Assembly: GCA_958352855.1 (NCBI GenBank) | Contig: CATWQE010000096.1 | Location: 1-8,793 of the forward strand | Source of the DNA: an uncultured Bacillota bacterium | Lineage (GTDB): Bacteria > Bacillota > Clostridia > Lachnospirales > Lachnospiraceae | Direction: 5' to 3' | DNA length: 8,793 nucleotides | In this document: one piece after another, positions 1 to 6,606 of the stretch | Position numbering within the stretch: position 1 is the first letter of the stretch | Layout: every line of letters starts with the position of its first letter | Translations under genes and position numbers: made by a program | The notes under the pieces: model-generated | What the model was told of the DNA's origin: nothing | What the model saw: the letters and a program-made list of their open reading frames with translations, nothing else | Database searches by the model: none

Positions 1-142
1 TTTTTTCCTGTTCCATTAACTCTTTCTGTCTCAGAATAGTCTCTAAAGTATGATATTCCGGGACCCACTGTACCTCCTTGCCACACTTTGGGCAAAACAA
101 GGTTCCATCTTCAAACTCTGCACCACAGTTTGTACACTTCAT
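1..142 (-). CDS. Zinc-ribbon protein, N-terminal part (cut by window edge)
   Basis: Only the first 47 codons are in the window, read from ATG at 142. The fragment opens with two CxxC knuckles, Cys3/Cys6 and Cys17/Cys20, in the pattern CTNC...CPKC. This is a classic small zinc ribbon that would bind one zinc ion. A more charged stretch (QKELMEQEK) follows and leaves the window. The start is supported by a GAGGA element nine bases upstream of the ATG, and by the gap of only 19 bases after the spoIIIE/ftsK stop, which suggests co-transcription. Proteins with an N-terminal zinc ribbon of this kind are common in Clostridia, and many continue into membrane or poorly described domains. The visible part does not show which. 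No specific function can be given. Confidence 0.75.
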   Translation of the reverse strand, partial: MKCTNCGAEFEDGTLFCPKCGKEVQWVPEYHTLETILRQKELMEQEK

Positions 143-161
143 GCGATTCTATCCTCATTTT

Positions 162-2675
162 CTATAAATATTCATCAATAAACTGCTCATACTCTTCCAT
201 GGACATTAAAACCTTCCTTGGTTTTGTGCCTTCCTCTTCTCCCACTACACCGGCTTCACAAAGCTGATCCATAATTCTGGCAGCCCGGTTAAATCCGATT
301 TTAAAAACTCTTTGGAGCATTCCTATGGAAGCCTTATCTTTTTCAATAATAAATTTACCTGCATCCTTAAAATATGCGTCTCTGTCATTTCCATTATCCT
401 GTCCCTGGGGCGCAGCCTCTTTTACAGATTCAATTTTTTCCTGTATATCCTTATCATAGGCCGCCTCTGGATGCTGGCTTGCTAAAAATTCTACGACATC
501 GCCCACTTCCTGGTCGCTGACAAAAGCCCCCTGCACTCTGGCAGGCTTCTGATAGCCCTGGGGATAAAAAAGCATATCACCTTTTCCCAGAAGTTTTTCT
601 GCCCCGTTCATGTCCAGAATGGTTCTGGAATCCACGCCGGAGGAAACAGAAAAGGCAATCCTGGAAGGCATGTTTGCCTTAATGAGTCCTGTAATAACAT
701 TAACAGAGGGCCTCTGGGTGGCAATAATCAAATGAAGCCCTGCGGCTCTGGCAAGCTGTGCCAGACGGCAGATGGAATCTTCCACCTCTCCTGGGGCAAC
801 CATCATAAGGTCTGCAAGCTCGTCTACAATAATCACAATCTGAGGCAGCTTCTTTGGCTTGTTCTCATCCTGAATATCCTCAATAGACGCTACTTTTTCA
901 TTATAGCCCTTTAAATCCCGAACATTATACTGTGCAAATTTATTGTAGCGTTCTGTCATTTCCGCTACTGCCCAGTTCAAGGCTCCTGCTGCTTTTTTAG
1001 GGTCTGTGACCACAGGAATAAACAAATGGGGAATGCCATTATAGACACTTAATTCCACCACTTTGGGGTCAATCATAATTAATTTTACATCATCCGGGGA
1101 TGCTTTGTAAAGAATACTCATGATTAAAGTATTAATACATACGGATTTACCGGAACCTGTAGCCCCTGCAATGAGCAGATGGGGCATTTTTGCAATATCT
1201 GCAATCACTGGTTTCCCTGCAATATCCTTTCCTGCTGCAAATGCCAGGTTTGATTTATGATGCTGAAATTCCGGAGACTGAAGCAGCTCCCGCAACATAA
1301 CCGTACTGTTATTGGCATTGGGAACCTCAATTCCCACCGCAGCTTTGCCGGGAATGGGGGCTTCAATACGAATGTCCGTAGCCGCCAGATTTAATTTAAT
1401 ATCATCCGTAAGTCCCACAATCTTGCTTACTTTTACCCCCTGCTCCGGCTGCAGCTCGTATCTGGTAACTGTAGGTCCGCAGCTTACATCTGTAATTGTC
1501 ACGTTGACGCCGAAATTATGTAAGGTATCCTGCAGCTTTCTGGCTGTTTCCCGCAAATGGCTGTCCGAATCCCCTGTGTTTTTCTGTCCCTTTTTCAAAA
1601 GAGACAAAGGCGGAAACTTGTATTCCTTTTTTTCCAGGGTCTCTTTGCTGGCAATTTCTTCTTTTACCGCGTCCACGCCCTGTTGGATTTCCTCTTTGGA
1701 AGAGCGGGGATTTTTGGCAGGATTGGTCTGGGGCTTGTTCTCCTCCTGGGGAACCCCTTCTTCAATGGCTGCAATTTCTTCTAAATCCTGAACCAGGTGA
1801 TCTGCCCTGTGAATGGGAAATGCTTTTTCCGGTACAAAGGGTTCTTCTATTTCCTCTTCCTTCTTTGGCTCTTGTTCTGGTTCCGGCTTCTCTTCTTTTT
1901 TCTTCAGGAGAATCTGTTCCTGGAAAATTTTCTTCCGCTCTTTTTGTACCGTATCTTCAGAATCCTCCAGAGTTCTCTTATGTCGCTTTTGGCGGCGCTG
2001 CTCCTGTCTTTCCTGTTCTTCCTCTTCTTCCTGACGGATACGCGCCTCTTCTAAACGTCTCTGTCTGTGCTGCGCTGCATTTCTGTACATCCATTTGCTG
2101 CACTTTCGTATCATATCAAACATGGATTTCTGTGTAATAAGCACCAGAGAAATCATAATGGACACTCCGGCAATCACATACGTTCCAACGGTTCCAAAGG
2201 CCTGCACACAGAGTCTGCAAAGAATGCCCCCTACCAGACCGCCTCCGGTCTTATACTCTGCTGAGACTTCATAATAGGTGAGAATTTCTTTTTCAAACAC
2301 AGCTCCTTCTGTAAGAATCTGCATAAACATACAGGCTGCCAGAAAGAACAGAAGAAAACCTGCCATTTTCCGGTAAGCTTTTGGATTTCTACCGTTGGAA
2401 ATCACAAAGGCAATCCCCAAAAACATAAAAATGGGCAGGGGATAGCAAACCAGCCCTACCAGACCGAAAAAGAAACTGCTAATGGCATTTCCAACGGTAC
2501 CTCCAATGCCAAAGTTGCTGATTAACAGCACAATGGAAATGGCCAGAACCGTCCAAAGGGTTACTTCTGCCTCAATAGAAGTTCCGGATACCGTTGCTTT
2601 TGCTTTCTGAGGCTGTTTCCTTTTTCCCGATTTTGTACTTTTTTGATTCCTGTTATTTTTTCTGGCTGCCGCCAT
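162..2675 (-). CDS. spoIIIE: DNA translocase SpoIIIE/FtsK
   Basis: This 837-residue membrane-anchored ATPase pumps double-stranded DNA through closing septa. In spore formers SpoIIIE moves the chromosome into the forespore. The N-terminus is basic, followed by about four membrane segments (roughly 38-54, 67-93, 104-121 and 160-181). A long charged Glu/Lys/Gln-rich linker spans about 200-360. The motor domain has Walker A GATGSGKS at 504-511, the family motif IDPK at 535-538, and Walker B IVIIVDELAD at 613-622. A C-terminal winged-helix gamma domain, which reads orienting DNA sequences, lies at about 768-830. The length is close to the roughly 790 residues of B. subtilis SpoIIIE and far below E. 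coli FtsK. The ATG at 2675 has a GGGGAG site about nine bases upstream that touches the uppP stop, so the two genes are tightly linked. Whether it acts as SpoIIIE, vegetative FtsK or both cannot be decided here. Confidence 0.96.
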   Translation of the reverse strand: MAAARKNNRNQKSTKSGKRKQPQKAKATVSGTSIEAEVTLWTVLAISIVLLISNFGIGGTVGNAISSFFFGLVGLVCYPLPIFMFLGIAFVISNGRNPKAYRKMAGFLLFFLAACMFMQILTEGAVFEKEILTYYEVSAEYKTGGGLVGGILCRLCVQAFGTVGTYVIAGVSIMISLVLITQKSMFDMIRKCSKWMYRNAAQHRQRRLEEARIRQEEEEEQERQEQRRQKRHKRTLEDSEDTVQKERKKIFQEQILLKKKEEKPEPEQEPKKEEEIEEPFVPEKAFPIHRADHLVQDLEEIAAIEEGVPQEENKPQTNPAKNPRSSKEEIQQGVDAVKEEIASKETLEKKEYKFPPLSLLKKGQKNTGDSDSHLRETARKLQDTLHNFGVNVTITDVSCGPTVTRYELQPEQGVKVSKIVGLTDDIKLNLAATDIRIEAPIPGKAAVGIEVPNANNSTVMLRELLQSPEFQHHKSNLAFAAGKDIAGKPVIADIAKMPHLLIAGATGSGKSVCINTLIMSILYKASPDDVKLIMIDPKVVELSVYNGIPHLFIPVVTDPKKAAGALNWAVAEMTERYNKFAQYNVRDLKGYNEKVASIEDIQDENKPKKLPQIVIIVDELADLMMVAPGEVEDSICRLAQLARAAGLHLIIATQRPSVNVITGLIKANMPSRIAFSVSSGVDSRTILDMNGAEKLLGKGDMLFYPQGYQKPARVQGAFVSDQEVGDVVEFLASQHPEAAYDKDIQEKIESVKEAAPQGQDNGNDRDAYFKDAGKFIIEKDKASIGMLQRVFKIGFNRAARIMDQLCEAGVVGEEEGTKPRKVLMSMEEYEQFIDEYL

Positions 2676-2690
2676 CCATCATCTCTCCCC

Positions 2691-3566
2691 TCATAATACA
2701 AAATTACAAACCACTGCTGCAGTGCCTGCCAGAAAACAGTATGCAGCAAAATAAACAAATCTTTTTTTCCGTACCAGATTCAGCATCATTTTAATACAAA
2801 AATATCCCACAATCCCTGCTGCCAGGGCAGAGAGTCCATAGGTTCCTATAAGCTCCGGTGACATTCCTTTACCTCCGTTTTGAGACAGCTCCAAGACAGC
2901 AGCTCCCACAACCGCAGGTACCGCAGCAAGAAAAGAATACTTTACTGCAAATTTTTTGTTAAATCCCATTAAAAGACACAGGGCAATGGTAATACCGGAA
3001 CGTGAAATTCCCGGAAATACAGCAATTCCCTGGACAACCCCAATGGCAAGGGCTGCGCCCCATCCTACATCCCTGGGAATCTTATTTCCTGCCGGAAAAA
3101 AGTCTACCACCAGGAGAAAAACACCTGTGAAGAAAAATCCCATTGCCGGAGCCAGCAGATTTCCTTTTGCCTGGGAAGCCACACCCTCCAGAACAAATCC
3201 CATAACTCCGGTGGAAGCCGTAGTCACTGCAAGGAGCAAAAGGAGCTTCCGGTAATTGTTGGAAATCAGCTTCCGATACCGCCTGGCGTCCTGTTGGTTT
3301 CTGTTATGAGAGTAGGTTTTCAGATTCTCAAATGCGTCATAGAGCATTTTGCATCCTTCCAGAAAAAGACGCTTTAAATCCTGCCAGAAGGCAGCAAGAA
3401 CCGCTCCAAGGGTTCCCACATGGAGCAGCACCTCAAAGGTAAAGCCTGTCTGGTTTTTTATTTGAAACAAATTTTCTAAAATGGCTAAATGACCGGAACT
3501 GCTTACAGGAAGAAATTCTGTAATTCCCTGCACCAGTCCCAGCAGCAATGCCTGTATCACTGACAT
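2691..3566 (-). CDS. uppP: Undecaprenyl-diphosphatase UppP (BacA family)
   Basis: This integral membrane enzyme removes a phosphate from undecaprenyl diphosphate, recycling the lipid carrier for peptidoglycan and other wall polymers; the family also gives bacitracin tolerance. The 291-residue product carries both signature regions. The first is QGITEFLPVSSSGH at 13-26, with the (E/Q)xxxE pair Gln13/Glu17 and His26. The second is PGISRSG at 185-191, with the essential Arg189. Hydrophobic segments fill most of the rest. I chose the ATG at 3566 because GAGGA lies seven bases upstream and the product then begins in register with the family. A longer reading from TTG at 3599 adds 11 residues but has no good ribosome site. 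It sits 15 bases before spoIIIE and has its own predicted promoter. In B. subtilis, UppP matters especially for sporulation, which fits these neighbours. Confidence 0.96.
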   Translation of the reverse strand: MSVIQALLLGLVQGITEFLPVSSSGHLAILENLFQIKNQTGFTFEVLLHVGTLGAVLAAFWQDLKRLFLEGCKMLYDAFENLKTYSHNRNQQDARRYRKLISNNYRKLLLLLAVTTASTGVMGFVLEGVASQAKGNLLAPAMGFFFTGVFLLVVDFFPAGNKIPRDVGWGAALAIGVVQGIAVFPGISRSGITIALCLLMGFNKKFAVKYSFLAAVPAVVGAAVLELSQNGGKGMSPELIGTYGLSALAAGIVGYFCIKMMLNLVRKKRFVYFAAYCFLAGTAAVVCNFVL

Positions 3567-3578
3567 TTGTATATCCTC

Positions 3579-3588
3579 TTCATTCGTA
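3579..3588 (-). repeat. 10-bp direct repeat, copy B (uppP leader)
   Basis: The minus strand reads TACGAATGAA here, identical to the copy at 3622-3631 and 43 bases from it. This copy sits in the predicted 5' leader of uppP, directly before the ribosome binding site. Identity and position are seen; a role as an operator half is inferred. Confidence 0.45.
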
Positions 3589-3605
3589 TTTATTATCAAA
3601 TGTTT

Positions 3606-3634
3606 ATTCTATCATAGTTTTTTCATTCGTACAA
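3606..3634 (-). promoter_or_regulatory. Predicted uppP promoter with extended -10
   Basis: On the minus strand a -35-like TTGTAC (3634-3629) is followed by a 17-base spacer and the -10 box TAGAAT (3611-3606, five of six to consensus). TG sits one base before the -10, giving the extended form TGATAGAAT. The -35 box is weak (three of six), which an extended -10 can offset. Transcription would start near 3599, leaving a leader of about 33 bases. The site lies in the 69-base gap just after the tepA stop, so uppP-spoIIIE could be expressed apart from tepA. This is a prediction by eye. Confidence 0.5.
3622..3631 (-). repeat. 10-bp direct repeat, copy A (overlaps uppP -35)
   Basis: TACGAATGAA on the minus strand, identical to the copy at 3579-3588. 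This copy covers part of the predicted -35 box and the spacer of the uppP promoter. The 43-base spacing is about four turns of DNA, so both copies would face the same side of the helix. Confidence 0.45.
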
Positions 3635-3635
3635 C

Positions 3636-4328
3636 TTATTTCTGCGCCTCAATCAGCTCATAAAGCTTTTTCATGGCTTCCTGAATGCCTCCGGTTTCGT
3701 CAATGAGCCCTTCCTCCACTGCTTCCCGTCCTTCCAGCATGGTTCCCACGTCCTTTACCAGTTGTGAGGTGTCCAGCATCAGTTCCTCCATGCGCTCCTT
3801 GGACATATGGGAATGACTGGATACAAATCCGGTGATTCGGTCCTGGATTTTTTCCATATTTCGGTAGCTTTGCATCACGCCGATAAACATACCATTGCTC
3901 CGTACCGGATGTACCACCATGGTGGCGCTTGGCACAATAAAGGAATAATCAGCAGAAACCGCCAGGGGAACCCCAATGGAATGTCCGCCGCCAAGAACCA
4001 GGGAAACCGTAGGCTTACTAAGAGATGCAATCATTTCCGCAATAGCAAGACCTGCCTCCACATCACCGCCTACAGTGTTTAGCAAAATCAGAAGCCCATC
4101 AATCTCCCTGCTGTCTTCAATCATGGCAAGCTTTGGCAAAACATGCTCATATTTGGTGGTTTTGCTGTTATTGGGAAGACATTCGTGGCCTTCCACCTCT
4201 CCTATTACGGATAAAAGCTGAATATGATACTGCTTTTCGTTTTCTTCCAGCAGTACTTCTCCAAGCTCTGTAATTTCTTCATTTTGTTTTTCTGTTTTTT
4301 CCAGCTTTTCCTGTTTTTCTTCAGACAT
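3636..4328 (-). CDS. tepA: ClpP-like serine protease, TepA family
   Basis: This 230-residue cytoplasmic ClpP/crotonase-fold serine protease belongs to the TepA (YmfB) type. In B. subtilis TepA was first called translocation-enhancing and later linked to breakdown of small acid-soluble spore proteins during outgrowth. The first 35 residues or so are highly charged (Glu/Lys) with no signal peptide. The core includes LLNTVGGDVEAGLAIAEMI (82-100). The nucleophile is probably Ser117 in GGGHSIGVP, and the histidine His140 in MVVHPV. The third member may be Asp193 in VKDVGT; by hand alignment it sits about two residues from the ClpP position, so it is tentative. The C-terminal EGREAVEEGLID matches the ClpP-family ending. 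The start at 4328 has an excellent GGAGGT six bases upstream, but that site is buried in a perfect hairpin. It lies 70 bases after yebC and 69 before uppP. Confidence 0.88.
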   Translation of the reverse strand: MSEEKQEKLEKTEKQNEEITELGEVLLEENEKQYHIQLLSVIGEVEGHECLPNNSKTTKYEHVLPKLAMIEDSREIDGLLILLNTVGGDVEAGLAIAEMIASLSKPTVSLVLGGGHSIGVPLAVSADYSFIVPSATMVVHPVRSNGMFIGVMQSYRNMEKIQDRITGFVSSHSHMSKERMEELMLDTSQLVKDVGTMLEGREAVEEGLIDETGGIQEAMKKLYELIEAQK

Positions 4329-4331
4329 AAC

Positions 4332-4361
4332 AATACCTCCAGATTTTCTTCTGGAGGTATT
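4332..4361 (-). promoter_or_regulatory. Perfect 12-bp hairpin over the tepA ribosome binding site
   Basis: The arms at 4332-4343 and 4350-4361 are exact reverse complements, with a six-base loop (AGAAAA in the transcript). In the mRNA the second arm, TCTGGAGGTATT, carries the tepA Shine-Dalgarno GGAGGT. The first arm, AATACCTCCAGA, is its exact complement, so folding hides the site. The stem ends three bases before the ATG. A rough hand nearest-neighbour sum puts stability in the high teens of kcal/mol. It is not a standard minus-strand terminator, because GTTATGTC follows rather than a run of U. A -10-like CATAAT (minus strand, 4364-4359) overlaps the first arm. A transcript starting about seven bases later would lack most of the blocking arm. 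The structure is seen; its regulatory role is inferred. Confidence 0.7.
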
Positions 4362-4398
4362 ATGTGTATCCTTTTATTTTTTATGCATGGAAGAAGGC

Positions 4399-5127
4399 TT
4401 ACTCATCCCAGTTGTGCCATACATCTGTCACATCATCATCGTCATCAAGTAAATCCAGAGTTTTCTGGAGATTCTTAATATCCTGCTCATCTGTAAGCTC
4501 CACATAAGTCTGAGGAATCATAGCCACCTGGGCTTCCATCATAGGAATTCCTTCTTTTTCCAGGGCTTCTCTTACGGTGCTGAACTCATCTGGGTCAGTA
4601 AGGATTTCGTAGCTATCTTCCTCTTCTGCGAAATCTTCTGCGCCTGCATCCAGGGCTATCATCATCAGGTCGTCTGCATCCATCTCACATTCTTCCTTGT
4701 CAATGATAATCTGTCCTTTGTTATCAAACATAAAAGATACAGAACCAGGGGTTCCGATATTTCCATTTCCCTTGGTAAAATAGCTTCTTACGTTTCCGGC
4801 AGTACGGTTCTTATTGTCGGTAAGGGTTTTTACAATAATCGCTACGCCATTTGGTCCGTATCCTTCATAGGTAAGCACCTCAAAGTTATCTGCATTGGCA
4901 TCTCCCGCTGCTTTTTTAATACCACGATCAATGGTATCGTTTGGCATGTTGTTTGCTTTTGCCTTTGCAATAACGTCACGCAGCTTGCTGTTATTGGCAG
5001 GGTCCGGTCCTCCCTCTTTTACTGCAACTACGATTTCTCTTCCAATTACGGTAAAGATTTTACCCTTCTTGGCATCGTTTTTTTCTTTCTTGTGCTTTAT
5101 ATTTGCAAATTTTGAATGTCCTGACAT
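4399..5127 (-). CDS. yebC: YebC/PmpR (TACO1) family protein
   Basis: This 242-residue protein has the usual length for the family. It starts with the hallmark MSGHSKFANIKHKK (the family norm is Trp at residue 7, here Phe). Then come NNMPNDTIDRGIKKAAG, the YEGYGPNGVAIIV block and LTDNKNRTAGNVR, and it ends in the acidic DLLDDDDDVTDVWHN tail. Members were long annotated as DNA-binding regulators. The mitochondrial relative TACO1 and newer bacterial work point to a role on the ribosome, helping translation of difficult proline-rich stretches. Both readings remain possible here. The ATG at 5127 lies 31 bases inside the end of the upstream membrane gene. AAGGAG sits seven bases before it, so the ribosome site is within coding sequence and translational coupling is likely. 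Confidence 0.95.
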   Translation of the reverse strand: MSGHSKFANIKHKKEKNDAKKGKIFTVIGREIVVAVKEGGPDPANNSKLRDVIAKAKANNMPNDTIDRGIKKAAGDANADNFEVLTYEGYGPNGVAIIVKTLTDNKNRTAGNVRSYFTKGNGNIGTPGSVSFMFDNKGQIIIDKEECEMDADDLMMIALDAGAEDFAEEEDSYEILTDPDEFSTVREALEKEGIPMMEAQVAMIPQTYVELTDEQDIKNLQKTLDLLDDDDDVTDVWHNWDE

Positions 5128-6488
5128 GGTTCTTCTCCTTTTTCTTCCTGGGGCAGCTTCTCTACCCGCACTTTTTGTATGGTATTATTTTCCACCCCAA
5201 GGATGGTAAATACATATCCCTTTGCTTTTATTTCTTTATCCTCAGACAGATTCGGGACATGTCCGAGAACAGAAGTCAGATACCCATTTAAAGTATCAAA
5301 ATCCTCTTCATCAAAATCAGAATCCAGAACCTCATCCACCTGCTCTAAGGGGGTCAGCCCTTCCATAATCAGGGAGTCATCGGTCTGCACCTGAATGTAA
5401 TGCTCTTCTTCATCGTATTCATCCAGAATATTTCCTACGATTTCCTCCAGAATGTCCTCCATGGTGACAATTCCCGAAGTCTGGCCATACTCATCCACCA
5501 CAATAACCATATGGATTTTCTTGGCCTGCATTCTCTGGAACAAATCATTGATGTTTCTGGTTTCCGGCACATAAATCGCTTCCCGGATTAAGTGTGGAAT
5601 CATTCCAATGGGGGAATCCTCACAGTTTCCAAGGGTAATCTGCTTCATAACATCCTTTAAATGCAGAATTCCCACAATATTGTCAATATCCTCCCGGTAT
5701 ACAGGATAACGGGAATTGCTGTTTTCCAGCATATAGGACAGCGCGTCTTTTAGCAAAGTGGTTTCATTTAAGGCATGGAGATTTTTTCTGTGGGTCATAA
5801 TATCTCTTGCCTCTGTCTCAGAAAACTCCATGATATTCTGAATCATCTCTGCTTCACTTTCCTCAATCACACCCTGCTCATGAGCATCATCCACCATGGA
5901 AATAATCTCTTCTTCTGTCACATCATCCTCCTGCTGGTTGGGGTCAATGCCAAAAAGACGCACCACCAGATTAGAAAGTTTGGTGCTTAAAAAAGTGACC
6001 GGCCAGAAAATTGCCACAAAAGCCTTTACAATACCGGCTGTCCGGTATACCCAGCGGTCCGGGTCATGATTAAAGATTTTCTTGGCAGACAGAACTCCCA
6101 GCGCAATGAGAACAATCAGCGAAGCCAGATACACCAGAAGAAATGCCACACCCCAGTACAGGATCTGGGGAAGCTGCATATCTGCCACCTGATTCAGTTG
6201 TCTTATCCAGGCATAAACATAAGGAGTAATGGCTCTTACTCCCACATATCCGGCTAAAATACTGAGAAAAATTGCTGTGGTGGATATGGTGTTTACAATG
6301 GCTGCGGGATGCTGAATCACATCCAGAAGCCAAAGGGATTTCTTATCCTTTTGTTCCAGAGCTCTTTTTTCAATCTCACTTTCACTGACCTTTTGTATGG
6401 CAGCGCCAAAGCCATACATAATTCCGTTTCCCATAATAAATAAAGTAAATACCGTCAGAGCCCACAAAGGGCTGCTACCGTCATCCAT
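5097..6488 (-). CDS. CNNM/CorC (HlyC-like) membrane protein with CBS pair
   Basis: This 463-residue membrane protein is of the family often labelled hemolysin or CorC. Relatives are magnesium or cobalt transporters controlled by nucleotide binding; true hemolysin activity is unlikely. An N-terminal DUF21/CNNM region (about 8-185) has several hydrophobic segments (near 8-20, 62-84, 108-134 and 152-168). Two CBS domains follow (about 225-285 and 295-352), with the typical SRYPVYREDIDNIVGILHLKD in the first and VVDEYGQTSGIVTMEDILEEIVG in two adjoining parts of the second. A CorC_HlyC domain occupies about 367-447. The membrane region departs from family signatures: NGIMYGFGAA stands where FSGSETA-like residues are usual, and GVLSAKK where GEIxPK is usual. 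The ATG at 6488 is the first start after an in-frame TGA. Its ribosome site (AAGGA) is rather distant, about 12 bases. It has its own predicted promoter and overlaps yebC. Confidence 0.9.
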   Translation of the reverse strand: MDDGSSPLWALTVFTLFIMGNGIMYGFGAAIQKVSESEIEKRALEQKDKKSLWLLDVIQHPAAIVNTISTTAIFLSILAGYVGVRAITPYVYAWIRQLNQVADMQLPQILYWGVAFLLVYLASLIVLIALGVLSAKKIFNHDPDRWVYRTAGIVKAFVAIFWPVTFLSTKLSNLVVRLFGIDPNQQEDDVTEEEIISMVDDAHEQGVIEESEAEMIQNIMEFSETEARDIMTHRKNLHALNETTLLKDALSYMLENSNSRYPVYREDIDNIVGILHLKDVMKQITLGNCEDSPIGMIPHLIREAIYVPETRNINDLFQRMQAKKIHMVIVVDEYGQTSGIVTMEDILEEIVGNILDEYDEEEHYIQVQTDDSLIMEGLTPLEQVDEVLDSDFDEEDFDTLNGYLTSVLGHVPNLSEDKEIKAKGYVFTILGVENNTIQKVRVEKLPQEEKGEEPCQDIQNLQI

Positions 6489-6525
6489 AAATTCTTTTAA
6501 TTCCTTCTTTCTTCTTCAGTCTTTT

Positions 6526-6544
6526 GGAACGGCAAAACCGTACC
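6526..6544 (-). other. Small hairpin at the predicted 5' end of the HlyC-like mRNA
   Basis: GGTACGG and CCGTTCC (minus strand) can pair around a five-base loop with one mismatch. The stem would begin at or next to the predicted transcription start near 6544. Terminal stems of this kind can protect mRNA from decay. The stem is short and the role is inferred. Confidence 0.3.
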
Positions 6545-6550
6545 ATGAAT

Positions 6551-6579
6551 AAAATACCATTTTCCGTATCTTTCGTCAA
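6551..6579 (-). promoter_or_regulatory. Predicted promoter of the HlyC-like gene and yebC
   Basis: On the minus strand TTGACG (6579-6574, five of six to the -35 consensus) is followed by exactly 17 bases and TATTTT (6556-6551, four of six). TG placed one base before makes an extended -10. The expected start is near 6544, giving a leader of about 56 bases before the ATG at 6488. It lies in the 118-base gap after mazF and is the best promoter match in the window. It would separate the alr-mazF unit from the membrane protein-yebC unit. Confidence 0.65.
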
Positions 6580-6606
6580 GATTTCCTTTTTTGAAAAGCC
6601 CCCTGG

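Noticed and set aside
760..1700. Charged spoIIIE linker and motor region considered as a sign of transfer or fusion
   Set aside because: A charged variable linker between membrane and motor domains is normal in the FtsK/SpoIIIE family, and all motor motifs are in place.
1312..1791. Plus-strand open frame of 159 residues opposite spoIIIE
   Set aside because: It is antisense to the spoIIIE linker and motor region and has a composition typical of a reverse-complement shadow.
3567..3599. Longer uppP start at TTG 3599
   Set aside because: The added 11 residues are polar and not expected in the family, and the strong GAGGA site serves the ATG at 3566.
4332..4375. The tepA hairpin as an intrinsic terminator for transcription on the plus strand
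   Set aside because: A T-rich stretch (CCTTTTATTTTTT) does follow on the plus strand, but only after about eight bases of mixed sequence, and no plus-strand gene precedes it.
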